From assembly GCA_021495925.1 (NCBI GenBank), contig JAKEKT010000013.1, positions 124,001-188,000 on the forward strand: a DNA stretch of 64,000 bases. The letters run 5' to 3'. Position 1 is the stretch's first letter. The number at the start of each line of letters is the position of its first letter. The stretch comes from Diplodia intermedia (Eukaryota; Ascomycota; Dothideomycetes; Botryosphaeriales; Botryosphaeriaceae). Below the pieces are notes generated by a model. That model was not told the DNA's origin, made no database searches, and saw nothing but the letters and a program-made list of their open reading frames with translations. Shown one piece after another: positions 1 through 12,063 of this stretch. The translations under genes and the position numbers were made by a program.

Positions 1-2977
1 ACGCCAACTCAACGTGGCGGGCCGACCCGACTACGAGTTTTTCGGCCCAGGGGCCTCAGCCATTCTTCCGTGATCTGGTAGATCACGCATCCCAGAATAA
101 CAACAAACGTTGAGGCGAGAAACCATGCTCCGCCAAACAAGCGGAGCAGATGCCAGTGAGAGAAAGCAAGAACAGTGCGTGTTGCTCGTGTTCCCGAGGG
201 GGGCGATGCACGCTCCAGCTGGTGCAATATCCGACGCGAAAATCTGGTCGCTGCGTGCGGAGGTAGTTCCATCCACCGTGGGAAAAAGATGACAGCTGGC
301 ACCATCAATCTAACACCTGCAAGCGCCCGCGCCTCCGCACGTGTTTCCGATAACGAAACTAGTAGAAGCCAGCCGAAGATAAAGCAGAAGCCACCACGTG
401 GCGCGATGGACCCTGTCACCTATAACAAAATCATCAGAAAGCCCTCTACAGCTTCCACGCGTTCCTTCTGTGATGGAGAATACCCTACCTCACATCTTGA
501 ATGCTTCCACCTCTGCATTGGCGAATCGTCATCCTTCCCAGGCACAACCCTCAGCGGACGGACCCGGCCGCCTACCAATCGACTGGATATCAACGAGCGG
601 GCGTCGCGCAGCACGGGCGCGGAGAGCAGGATCGGGCACAGCCAGGGGCTTGGTGCCTAGTCGGTGCAGCGACTGCCACATGCACCTGTGGCACATGCTC
701 ACCGGTGCGGTGCCGCAGCCTCTGCTGGCCGACGACTCGTGCAAAATGAAGAGCTACGAGCTCAGCCTGGTCGGGAGGCGCGGCTTGAATGTCCGCGGTT
801 GGTCAACGCCGTTGTAGCGCGAGGGTCCCGCTGGACTGGTTCGTAGATGTCTACAAACGGAATATGCCTGAGTAAGTCGGACGCAAGGCGAGTGAGCTGG
901 GGACAGCTCGTGGTGAGCTTGGCAGGGCTACTCGCCGCGCCGGAACTGGACGGATGAGCCGTTGCAGATCGAATGCATTGATGGCTTCTAAGGGCCTATA
1001 CTTGAGAAGCCTAACGTGCTGGCGCTGTCTATCGTTGCGGGGAATCAATGTCTCGGTGAGGATGGTTCGGAATGCGATGAAGTGCTCGTATCCACAGAAT
1101 AGCCTCAGGGTTCTTTCGTGTTTGTAGAATTCCCGATAGGCTGTTCCGTAACCGCTTAGGTCTTGGTTGGGATCCCATGGTCCACGGTTAGCGTTCAATT
1201 TTGCACAAAACCATATTCACCCAACGCACATTGGTCATAGCTGATGTGAATGAGCAGTCGGATATACCTCACGGATGACGCTTTTCATTAAAAATCACAT
1301 ACTTACCACAGCCCCTTCAGCGGCATCATGTGCTCTAATTGCAGATTACCGCTAAGGTTTGCAAATCACTTCAGCATTGTCACCGCTAACTTCCCGTGAG
1401 ACTTGAGTGTCCAGACGCATTGTCCGGCAAGCAGGGGCTTTCAGGTACTCTCGGGTACTTTCGGGCATCAAAGGATAAAGATATCCGCTTAGAGAGCAGA
1501 TGGGCCGGAGTTGGAACAGTACCTTCAAACGTCTATGGCTAGCGTGCATAGTCGTTCTGTGGGGAAGTAAAACCTTTTCTAACCCACTTCGTTACCGGTT
1601 CCTAGCTTATCCGCATTCTTGTCTTCTCGCCTGGGGGCAGATCCCACGTTGGAATCTGAGTCATTGACAAAGTTGACTTCCACCAAGAGTGGCAAAATCC
1701 GGTAGATTATTGCCGGCTGAAGCGCTGCGCCTACCATTGCAACGATGCCCAAACATACTCTATTGAAACCATTGAAAGCTCACAATGTAAAACTTCCCCT
1801 TACTATCCCTCGATTGGGCAACTCCGACTGCAGTTGACAGGCACCGGTGAAACTACACCACTGAAAAGACGGCGGCCACCTCACTCAGCAACACAGCATC
1901 GAAGATTCGTAATGCCCCACTCCACCTCTCGTAATCCAGACCCAACACAAGGCCACTACCATAACGTGTTCGCTTACTTCGCCACGCTCAACGCCAATAT
2001 TACTAAACAGATCACACCAGCCGCCGGAAAACGACATCCCTCCAGCTCGCCTCTCGTAACCAATTGCGGCCACCCCGTCGCGAGGGTAAACGGCAGCGCG
2101 GGACGGAGCCCAACGACACCACACATACACCGCCTCCAGCTCGACGTCCGCATACGAGACAAGCATTACGTACGCACAATGAAAACGTGGCTGCCATGCA
2201 CCGCTGTGATCTTGCGGATCGCGCACCGTGCGGGCAATCCGCAGCTCCCCGATCCGCGTCGACTGCCGGCCGTTCGCGGGAATCGGCGGATCCGGAGGCG
2301 GCCCCGGGGTTTGCAACAAAAAAAAATGCCACTGCAGATCGAACAGGGGCAATGGGTCTCTCGGCACCTGGAGGGCGGCGAGGCCGGGAATTGACTCCAT
2401 CCTCTCCACATACCATTCTGGGACTAGCGTAATACGTGGGTGCTGACAGAGGGTGGTGCCTGATAGTCCTGTCCAGTTTAGGCGTGGCGGGTGCCTAAAA
2501 TCCAGGTGGTGGGTGCCTCAGTGTACGCGGGTCCGCCTGGGTCGCTGTATCTTGCCCAGTAATCATCCCTGTCAGCCCCCCTGTAATGAGCTAGTCCCAA
2601 AACGATATGCGGAACCGTAAGCCTGGGCCATGCTCTGTAGAGCCGCCACGGCGCGGTCCGACGAGGGTGGGGCGGTGGTTTCTAAAAATGACATGGTCCA
2701 TGGCTTTCTCCATGTCGACCTGCAGGTGCTCTCTCGGTGCGCACATAAACACGACAATACTTGCACAACCATGGGCCCCGTCCCGCGAGGTGCAACAGCC
2801 CGCTGCCTGCGCCTATGCACGTACGCGTCTCCCAAAGCGGTGCGCGGTGCGGCTGCAACCAGCGGGCCTGCCGGACATTCACTTAATCAATCAGTTTCTC
2901 GCAAAGCACCATTCCGGCGCTTCCATTCCCATCGAGATAGCACTGACCCGAACCTGTAGCCTTGATGTTGAGAGAAT
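1..2977. other. Gene-poor stretch at left edge
   Basis: I see no convincing gene here. Short open frames overlap on both strands without recognisable domains. A minus-strand frame at 9..419 has two hydrophobic stretches, but it lies over equally open plus-strand frames and has no family resemblance. The only protein-like segment is the possible relic at 851..1198, listed separately. There are no repeats, tRNA genes or clear promoters. Confidence 0.5.
851..1198 (-). pseudogene. Possible relic of a fungal F-box/DUF7730-like protein
   Basis: This is an open frame of 115 codons. Its middle (about residues 20 to 75) reads like a coding fragment: aromatic and charged residues around FYKHERTLRLF, then a segment around RNDRQRQHVRLLKY. 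The layout recalls the fungal DUF7730/F-box-like proteins, in which a 'small Y/F-x-N-x-F' strand is followed by an 'I-R-x-L-x-L' strand, but I cannot confirm it. The last third is Pro/Arg/Ser-rich and looks non-coding. No start context, introns or partner exons were found. It could equally be a chance frame. Confidence 0.2.
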
Positions 2978-5387
2978 CTATACAATTTCAATAATGAAAC
3001 CAGGAACCTGAATGACATCTGCAGGCCGGCGAAGCTCCAGGGGTGTTACCTCCAGCAAATCAGAGTGAGTGAGATGACACGCTGGAAGCCGTCCCACACC
3101 GAGCAAGTGCTTCATACCCGTGAAAGACGGAGTTACCACCTTTTTACACAGCCCGATAAAAGCCATGTAGGATCCCTTTCCCGACTCTTGAGTTTCGTCT
3201 CTCTCATGCATTGAACCTACCCCGTTGAAGCAGTGTAAATCTCGTGAGCAGACTTCGAAACAGCCTGTGCGTCGATACACCCCTTTTTTCCCGGTCGGCG
3301 AGATGAGAAGCCCATAGATCATGTCCTGCGGAGATTCTCTATCGCCAACTGATACTTCCAAGACTGCCAGATAAATGACTTCTCCATGTTGGGGATGCGC
3401 ACTATCTGGATACAGTCGCAGGTGGCAACTGCCGACCTGAAGTAGAGTGATGCTAGTAGTCGCGTCTGGGTCGATGCAACTGACCGACTCGCGAGGGTTG
3501 CGGCATTCGACCTTCAGCAACATGGTCTGGACTCGGATGGATCCTGCACTGACTCGGCCAGTAGGGTCTTTCGATAGACCTTGGGTACGTGCTTCCAGTA
3601 TCCTAGCCGTTAAGTGAGGGTTGTAAGCACCACTTGTCGATATTCGTACTGGACCGTTGACCGAGGCCCATGACCATGACGGGGCTTGGTATCTGCGTGG
3701 TCGCTGCGCGAAACCTATGGTCTTCCACGCCAGACATGATGGCATTTGGTCTCTCCAGAACCCCGCCAGGTAGTTGTGGGTCTCGGGCGGGTAAAGTCTT
3801 TTGGCGACCGCAGAGATGGCTGTGAGCTTATCCTCCTCGGGGAAGGACAGGTCGGCTCGGGAGTATCTCCGAATGATTTCAGGCCATAGGTAGCGCAAGT
3901 CTTTCTCGTTTTCCTCGGCCATGTTCCCAGATGCGACCGCGTTCCGTCGATCGCGATGGTGCACTTCCTTGCTGTCGCTGTTGCTGCTTTTGAGTTCCGG
4001 CTTGCCTATACGTTTGCTCTCGGGCAGAACAGCATCCGGACGTAAGGAGCTACTGCGTATGCTCTTCAACATCCCTCGAACCGTCAGGCTGTGCGACCGG
4101 GGCGTAATACCCGAGTTCTCCGGCTTCGGGAAAAAGGGGTTCGTGAACCTCGCGGTTCCTGTGTCGGCTTCGATAATTTCAGTTTCATCTGCTCTGGGCA
4201 GCCGGATCGTCCGCTCCGCTGCACTGATTCTCTTTGGGAGTCCATCTGGCCACTGCTCACAGGCCTGTAGCTCAGAGCACTCCCAAAACATTTGATTCTT
4301 GCAGAAATACAGGATGCGAGGGGCGAGCAGGAGTTCTTGCAGCACCCATGCGCGACGTGCCACCGGACTGGTGCTGACGTCGTTCTGCCAGATGCCCTCG
4401 TCGCAGCACAGGAACGGGTTATCGAGCACATTTGGCATGGTGATGAAGTAGTCCCGGAAGCCTTGCTGGGCTGTGTCGCGTTGAACGGTGTTCGAGAAAA
4501 GTGGACCGTTGCTATCCGAGGCGCTTGCTGCGACAATGTTGATCGTGGCACCCTCGTACACTCTCCCCATACGGGATGACTCGTGCGCCCAATCATCATC
4601 CGAGTCTTGCAGAATGCAAAGGCTGTCGATCCATAGGTAGTCGAGGCCGAGTTTCCGGGTAACCTGGACCACTTGTCGGAACTTCGGCGTCAGGTCATCC
4701 GCTGGGATGCCGTTGGTGTACCTCGCCAGGGTGCTTTTTGTGAGCTTGAGTGGCAGCTTGCCTCCCCAACAGTGAGATAACGTCGCATATCGTGTGTCGG
4801 ATGGTAGATCAGCTCCCATGCGCAGATAGACGTCGGTTTTGTGGGCCGGAAGGCCTACCCGCAAGAGCCTTGTAGGAAGCTCTTCACTCAGCCGATGTGC
4901 CGTGGTGCTTCCACATTGATGGTTGGTGAGGCAGTCTTGAAGCCATTTGGTAGCTACGGGAATATGGAAAACTCGGCCGCTTGGTAAACTCGTACGGTGC
5001 TTTCCGAGTGCACGATACTCTGGAAATATATTAGAGAAATATAGGCCCGTGTCTTATAGAGTTCTAACCGGGTGGTGGAATGAGCCTTGCTGTTTTAGAC
5101 ATGGGTAGCGTGCTTGCCAACAGTGGATATGAGGTTTCCAAGAGAAAGTGTTCTTTCCCAGGCCACTGTATGGACCGCAACTCTGTCTCAATTGGTAGAT
5201 CCGGGTGAACACGCTGGGTCTCCTCTCTTGTGAATTGTGTTAAGCGGAACATGCACAGTTCACACCCAAGCGCTGCAGCATCCTGGACTTTCCGTAACGT
5301 CACAGCTTCAGTATCACGTGCCTTAATTGAATTGCACCCTCTTTGGAAGTTGGTAAATAGCTCTTCGCACAAACAATACGTAGGCAT
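2978..5387 (-). CDS. HET-domain heterokaryon-incompatibility-type protein
   Basis: HET proteins trigger incompatibility-type cell death in filamentous ascomycetes. The proposed start is 5387, with A at -3. The first segment (5387..about 5064) has CxC and CxxC pairs (YCLCEE, CELCMF), typical of HET N-termini. The main frame ends at 2978 and carries the core HET motifs: YATLSHCWGG, then LDYLWIDSLCILQ, then a strand ending GATINIVAASA. Further on are RAWVLQELLLAPRILYF and the APSWSWASVNG block. The frame can be read upstream of its first TTG codon (4864) through GRVFHIP, WLQDCLTNHQC and LPTRLLRVG back to about 5009, where an in-frame TAA precedes Asp-Thr-Gly. I found no GT-AG intron that joins the two segments in phase, so the gene may have an unresolved intron or be broken there. 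HET identity is firm; intactness is not. Confidence 0.8.
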
Positions 5388-7238
5388 GATGCCTCTCGTG
5401 AACCGTGTCCGGACGGGGAGATTAGACTGAGAAGGAAAACCAAAAAAGGCCGGGAAGGCGTTGTCTTCCTGGGCGGGACTAACAGATAAATCCTCTCGGG
5501 GCGTGGCTGATCTGGCCCCCAAAAATGCTTCGGGAGTGGGTGGTCAGCAATGCATGAGAGCGAATAAAAATGAAATACAGGGCACCAAATCAGTGCGACC
5601 CGCATTAATGCTTGCTAGTGTGCCAGACGGATCCCCAATCCTGACGCGCCACCAGCCACTTTGCTACCTTCTTGGCTGAACTGCAGAAGGGGTGCGAGAA
5701 TCTCACCGTCACACAGCAGCTGACATGCGCCAATAGCTCATTCACGTTCGCGAAGCGTAGCGCCATTGACAGGCCACGCATTCGCTTAGACCGCCCGCCG
5801 ATCGAAGCCCGTCGTGAAGTGGAACAATATGCTTTGCAACCCCCAATGCATGTCACTTCTTACTTAGGTGATTTAAGCATGAAGATACGGTGACGGCCTC
5901 CATTCTCTATTGATTGCAATGCCATGTTATGGCAGGTATGTCAGCTAATGGCTCAAGATCTACATGATCAAAAGGCAGTTAAAGTCAGGGCAAAATTTCG
6001 GCAAGACCAGGGGGTCAAGAATAGACACTATGGAAAGCTTAGCCGAACTGAGTTGAGTTCAACAATAGCGAGCTGTTGAACGGCACTCAGAAGGGGTGAA
6101 TACCGCTGCTTCATTGAATGTACTACCTGGTGAGGTTTATATACACGTTCTCTATCTACTGCGGATGGTGATAAGAAGAATAGGGGGTAGATAATGAAGA
6201 TAACGAAGATAACATGGTGATGAATAGCAATGAGTAAGCGCGCTGAATGAATGTTGTTTGACACGAGCCAATTTATAATTGTTCGTCGGTAGCCTGATCA
6301 ATGGCAAATTGATTTTTCCCAGGTTCATTGGGCGTAGAGCCGTTGCATCATTTATTAATCATTGCAGCCTTCCAAATTTGCTGTGTTCCGGGTCCATTAT
6401 TGTTGCGTTCCAAGTCACCTCCCTAGTCATCCACTTCCTCCCCCTACCCATCATCCACTGCGACAGTCGAGCCGGAGCTTCCATGTCAGTCTGTCCTCTT
6501 TGAGCTGAAGTCTACGGCGATTAGTTCGACTTGCTTCTTCTCATTATCTTCTTCCCTTTCCGCATCACTTAGGAAGTTGCAAAGGGCAACGTAGGGTATG
6601 CAAACAGAAGCCTCCAGCACGGCGGAGGTGATAGCGCTGGCCGGCACGAAGTCGGTCAGTGGCAGCTTCAGGAAGCCTGCACACGGATTGCCGTCTTTAT
6701 CGCGGAAGTTCAATAGACAGGACAGAGGTTAGTCCTCATAAACCCCGACTGAGCCTCGTACTTTAGATTCTATTATCAGGGTAGCTCCTCATGATGAGAA
6801 CACTGTTAAGGATTCTGTTCTCCAGTGATAAAGGCAGGCCCGAGGCGCACTCTCATGCTTACCCCGTCGTCAATGTCATCGATAGTCTCGCCAATGCCAA
6901 GAGCGCAAACTTCAGCACTGCGGCTCAGCCTTGCGATAGCGCCTCGGATGCCTCTCTGCGTGTCGACAGCACCTATCTGTTTATTCATGCGTCGAGAGAT
7001 AAGAAGATGATACGATCACGCATCCACCAATCAACATGGGCATCGGCGACGTTACGAACCCCACGTAGTGCGGGGTGATTGTTATCGCCAGTCGTCGCAA
7101 GCAACGAGGGACACGATCCAATCGGCTCTCCCCTCCCGCTCCCCGCTGTTCCAGAATCCAACTCATCGTGCCATACTTATGTACTCAACCCCACGACCTG
7201 TCATAACCAGAATAGAACCGGCATCGCCACCAACCAAA
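5388..7238. other. Intergenic region, 1.85 kb
   Basis: No supported gene. Several frames of 60 to 100 codons occur on both strands without recognisable motifs. The stretch around 6000 to 6480 is AT-rich and interrupted in all frames. It separates the minus-strand HET gene from the plus-strand peptidase relic, so it probably holds both promoters. Confidence 0.45.
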
Positions 7239-8484
7239 ATGACAGCTACCACCGTCCCCGTTATCGATGAAGACGCCTGCTTAGCGCTACTGGTGCAACT
7301 CATCCGGATCAAAAGCTACACCGAAACCGCCGGCGAGCTGCAAATCACCCAGCTACTAGCCGACAAGATGCAAGACCTAGGCCTCGACGCCGACGTCCAT
7401 CACTTCGCCGACGGAGCCCGCCAGAACGCCATCGGGCGCTGGCAAGGCTCCGATCCCGCCGGCGGCACGTCCAAAACCCTCCTCTTCAACGGCCACCTCG
7501 ACACCAACCCCGTAGGCGAAGGCTGGACGGTGGATCCATGGGAGGGCAAGGTCGACGACGACTTCGTCTACGGCATCGGCGTCAGCAACATGAAAGCCGG
7601 CTGCGCCGCGTACTTCTGCGCCGTGCAGACGCTGAAAGCGGGCGGGGTGGCGGCCGCGCGCGCGGGGACGTCGTCCTGACGTACGTCATCGGCGAGCTCC
7701 ACTGCAGGGCGGCGTCGGCACCGTGGCCGCGATCTGGCAGGGCAGGATGGACGCGGACTGCTTTGTGAACTGCGAGGTGTGTGTGTGCTTCCCCCTTCCC
7801 TCCCCGTCTCTCTCCCACCGCTCACACCTCCCGCACCCCCAGCCCTCCGACCTCCGCGCCATGACCATGCACGCGGCCAGCCTCATCTTCGCCATCTCCC
7901 TCCCTCGTCGGCGCGACGCGCGGTATCTCTCCTCTCCGCGCGCGCCTCCGCCACCGACGCCATCCTCGCCACGTGCGTGCGCGCTCGTCCCGCGCCTCAC
8001 ATACAGCCCTAACCTTCTCGGACGCGCCGGCCGTCGCCCGCGCACGCCGCCCGCCATCAACCGCTGCCACGTGGGGCGTCGCGCACGGCGCCCGCCGCAG
8101 GTCGCCGACTGCTGCCGGCTGGTGGGCCGCGGCGTTGTCGCTGAGGTTGCGGCGAGGGCGGAGTTTGCGGGGCTGGCGGGCGAGGTGGGGCGTGTCGAGG
8201 GAAAGCCGGTGATGCCGGCGTTCGAGGTCGGCGCTGATGCGAGGGTTGTGCGGGCGCTGAATGAGGCGTATGCGGGGGTGAGAAGGGGGGAAGGGCGGCA
8301 GCAGCAGCCGACGTGCTTTTATGGGACCGATGCGGGGCATTTGTATGAGCGGCTGGGCATGGAAGGCGTGGTGTGCGGGCCGGGCGGGAGGTGTAATACC
8401 AGGCCGGGTGAGAAGGTTGATATACCGGATTATCTGGATTGTGTGAGGGTGTTTGTGAGGCTGATTATGGATGTTTGCGGGTAG
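7239..8484 (+). pseudogene. Decayed M20-family metallopeptidase (ArgE/DapE-like)
   Basis: M20 enzymes such as acetylornithine deacetylase and DapE are two-zinc amidohydrolases. ATG 7239 has a CAAA context. The N-terminal catalytic part is clear: FNGHLDTNPVGEGW (metal-ligand HxD) and YGIGVSNMKAG. The reading then shifts frame. GDVVLTYVIGEL appears one frame over at about 7660..7706, and QGGVGTVAAI followed by FVNCE in the third frame at about 7712..7776. The second shift looks like a 5-nt insertion after GAGCT. A plausible intron follows (GTGTGT at about 7777 to CCCCCAG at about 7842), then PSDLRAMTMHAASLIFAIS, then more frame loss across the dimerisation domain. The C-terminal part resumes with KPVMPAFEVGADARVVRAL, CFYGTDAGHLY and CGPGG, ending at 8484. 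Several indels point to a dead gene rather than one sequencing error. Confidence 0.7.
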
Positions 8485-9356
8485 ATTGGGAGGGCGATAT
8501 AGGTGTAGTATGAGGTAGTTCTCTTTCTTACTTTGTCGTTAACGCTAGTGATTGCCATGTCGGCAGATATGTCTCGTCCATGGCCAGTGCAAGGTAGTCT
8601 TGCAATGTAGCAGTAGTTGTTAGCTTAGTAATACGAGCAGGGGTATGAAGCAGATCCCAGGGTTGCGGAAGCCCTCTTCCCCCCCACCCCCCGCCATTTT
8701 CGCTTATCACGATGCCACGTGCCAATCCAACAATCACTAGGATCATCACCTACTGCTTCATGTAGCAGCTGTTTCAGCTCTGTCATTTTTCCCATCAACG
8801 CGATCTCTTAATTTCCGTCTACGCTGAATTTAGCACATCTTGCATGCGATCATCTTCTTCCCCGCTCTGTAGCGCGGGTCTTGTGATGTGAAGTTGATCC
8901 GCTTGCTCGAGTTGCAGGCTGGCTATTGCTCCTAAGGAGTACCTCATATCTCCTACTACTTTTATCATTGACTGACGTGTGCGGCGCAGGATCTTATACA
9001 GCGAGGATTTGCAACCACGTTGGCATGCTATTGGCCTTGTCTCTCCTCGACCCGTCCGAATATACGGGTTCGGCATGCGTGAGCAAAGTTACGGTGAGCC
9101 CGTGGCTCAAAAGAGAGCGGGAGATAGCCGATTGGCCCAAGTTGGAACCGATCTTCGCGTGCCGAGCCTCAAAGGGGCGGGCCGCCGGTCGAGCGGGGAC
9201 TTTCTCCGCCAATCGAAAACGAAAGCACCCTCGGCGGCTTCGGCGGCGACATGGGGTAGCGAAGGCCAGAACTCGTAAGCGTGGCAGCTTCTCCCTCGGT
9301 GTTTCCGGAGAAGAGCCTCTCTTCCCTCTGCCCTTTTTTTCACTCGCTCGCCCACC
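8485..9356. other. Intergenic region, 0.87 kb
   Basis: No gene supported. It includes a C-rich run near 8680 (CCCCCCACCCCCC). The last 100 nt hold a pyrimidine-rich leader immediately before the next ATG, as expected for a fungal core promoter. Confidence 0.4.
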
Positions 9357-11293
9357 ATGGGTCCGCGAAAGCACCAGAAACCGCGCAAACAATTCGTGGC
9401 CGCTTCTAAGTCTGCCAGGAAGACCACGACGAAACGTGCAGCTTCGAAGTCTGCTCAGGCGAACGCTACCAAAGGTGCCAGCGCGTACGATCGCCGACGG
9501 GACATATGTGTACTGACCTTGTTGTTGCGCCCGCAGATACACAGCCACGGAGACCTAGTCGACGTATTCGAGGACTTCCGCCCGAGGGTCTACAAGTCGC
9601 GTTGCAGGTTAGTGCGCTGCCCGTCTGATTGACCAACATCCGGTTCTTTTCGCTCACAATCACGTGACAGCAAGAAGAAGCTACAGCCCAGAAACGCGCA
9701 GAGTCCTCTTCGGCCATTGATACAACCCCAGAGCCTAGACCGAAGCTCACCTCCAAGTCCAAGGCGGGGTTTAATCGAAGACAGAAGGGGCGGAAAAAAC
9801 CTCCACCCCCGGATTCGTCTCACGACTCTGCAAGCGGCACAACGCTTGCCGACGACCTGGAAGACGACCTCGGAAGCACTGAAGTCGGAGCAGGAAGTGT
9901 TGATGAGGAAGAGTTTCAGGTTGAAGGCGAGGCAGCTGCAAATCCACCGTTAGCCGCTCCGCCGGTGTACGTCGACCCAACAGAGCGCTGGGTGATGGAG
10001 AACTCCACGGCCCAGCAGATCGCCTTCTTGGAAGGACTGATCAACACGCTGAAAGCCGGATTCAATCTGCAATCCGGCCCGCCCATCTCACCCCAGAATG
10101 CTGCCCATATGAGACTACAGAATCAGGGTAAGAATGGCAGTAGGAAGGGATCTGCATCAAAGACCAAGAATGGATCATCCTCGACAAAGGAGGCCGGTTC
10201 GACGAAGGAGGCAGGTTCGACGAACAGTGGCTACAAATCACCCGGGTTCCGCGCCATGCTGGAGAGGGGCGTCCGGGGCGTCAAGCTCTTCATGTCTGAG
10301 GATTTCAACGAAGAAGGGCCAGAGGCCAAGTCGCAGGCTCTGCTGGAGAAGCTCAAAGAGGAGTCGTACAACCCGTCAGCTGACGAGCGATACAAAGCCG
10401 AGGTGCTTCGCGTGAAACTGGGAAAATTGGCCATCAAGAACGAGCGCAATGTTGTGCACACGCTGCACGATCTCGTCTGCCCTGCGGCCGAAGACCTCGC
10501 GGCCCTCAACAACGGGGACCCCAAGCTACGCGCAACCTACAAACTGCTCATCGACCTTTGGGATGAGCCGTGGATACATGCGCCCCGGCCGCTGGCGGGG
10601 TTCGCGGCCCCTCAGCCGGACTATTGCGTTGGGTTTGTTCGCCAGGCCTTCTCAGCAGAGCAGTGGCGACTTCTCGACAGGGTTCCCGGCGTCGCGGCGG
10701 CAACGGACTACATGCACTTCCCCTTCCTCACGTGCGAGGCCAAGTCGCCGAAGGAGCAAGTCCTTTTCGCGGAGAACCAAAATGCGTATAACATAATGGC
10801 CACCGTGTCGTCCACGGTCAAGCTGTTCCGAGCGGCGAAGAGGGAGCTGAGCGTGCACCGGCGGGTCTTGGCCTTTTCCATCTCGTACAACAACAAAAAC
10901 GTGTCCCTGAACGGATACTATCCCATCATCGTCGGGCCCCGCACCGAAATCTACCGCACGGACGTATTAGACTTTGCCATCTCGCCCGGCGCCTCGACCA
11001 CATGGCAGTCGTGGCACTTCGTCCGCAACATTTACGAGGTCTGGGCTCCGGAACATCTGAACCATCTCCGCCGCGCCATCAACGCGCTGAAGGACACCGT
11101 CAAAGACAGGGATGAGGCAACCCCTACGCCATCCGAGTCCGCGAATCTTGGGCTGCAACAGCTGGGGCTCCAGAGCCCCGCTCCACAGGTGGTACAGTCG
11201 GAAACCCCCAGCGTGTATAGCAATCTGGAACGAGTAAAGAGGGCAGAGACGGAGCCGCCTATGGGGAGCTCGAAGAGGACGAGGATTGACTAA
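9357..11293 (+). CDS. DUF7924-type fungal protein with PD...ExK signature
   Basis: ATG 9357 has an ideal context (CCACCATGG). Three exons join in phase: 9357..9474, 9537..9607 and 9671..11293, giving 603 residues. Intron 2 (GTTAGT...GTGACAG, 63 nt) is canonical. Intron 1 starts GTGCCA, but it has a CTGAC branch point, and the alternative donor ten bases downstream hits a stop. Residues 1 to 160 are basic and acidic low-complexity, probably disordered and nuclear. The conserved part begins at GYKSPGFRAMLERGVRGVKLFM (about residue 250) and resembles the fungal DUF7924 family. A Pro-Asp pair (PQPDYCVGF, Asp about 380) is followed 39 residues later by FPFLTCEAKSP (Glu 419, Lys 421). This spacing matches PD-(D/E)XK nuclease-like folds; catalysis is inference. 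The last 60 residues are low-complexity and end KRTRID. Confidence 0.8.
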
Positions 11294-12063
11294 GCTTTCG
11301 TTGGCGCTAGGTCCCTTTCTTTGCACGTGTGCCTTGTGAAGATGTACCGAGTGGAGGGAAAACGGAGAAGAATCTTGAGTAGGTGACAGTGCTGTGAGAT
11401 TAGAGAGCTACCATGATTACGAAATTATTAGTGTATAGCCAATTTTCACCTTTGTTATTCTTCTGAAACAGTATTATCATATGAATGGAGTTGATCGAAG
11501 TACCGTGACGTGCTCTTTATAGACTAGTGTTGAGACTGTATAAAGTAACCCGCTGTTACAACAACTCACAGATGTAAAATACACTACAAAGACTCGTAAT
11601 TGTTTTCCCCATGTGCGGATCTTGAACATTCATGTACGTACCCCGTGTGGCGGTGTTAGCAAACTTCTCACAGAGGCAGTCAGAATAACATCTCCTTGAG
11701 ATGATCGTCTACCAGTTGCTGCAGGTTGCCGCCCATATTGGTGGCTGGACTCAGGTGCAATTATGGGGGCCAGGTAAAGTTGAGCACTAGGTGATGAGAT
11801 ATTTTTTCTCGGTGCCATAGCGTAGAAAAAGATCTGAGACCAGACAGTCTCAGGCCAACTTCCATGCTACAGCACACTGACATTCTCTGAAAGACTTCAA
11901 TCCCGCTCTCCATTCTAAAACATTCATAAGAGCCACCCAGCAGCTTCCATACATACGAGCGGTTTGTGCACTTCGCAGTGCCCTCCCTTTATAACCAGCA
12001 GCTACCTGATTTTCCGTGTGCCCAACAACACGAATCTCGTTGCCGTTTCCAGTCTCAACCACC
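11294..12063. other. Intergenic region with probable kinase promoter
   Basis: AT-rich 3' flank of the preceding gene, followed by the upstream region of the kinase. A TATAA stretch at about 11989..11994 lies about 70 nt before the kinase ATG and could be a TATA element, though many fungal genes lack one. No other gene is supported. Confidence 0.4.
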
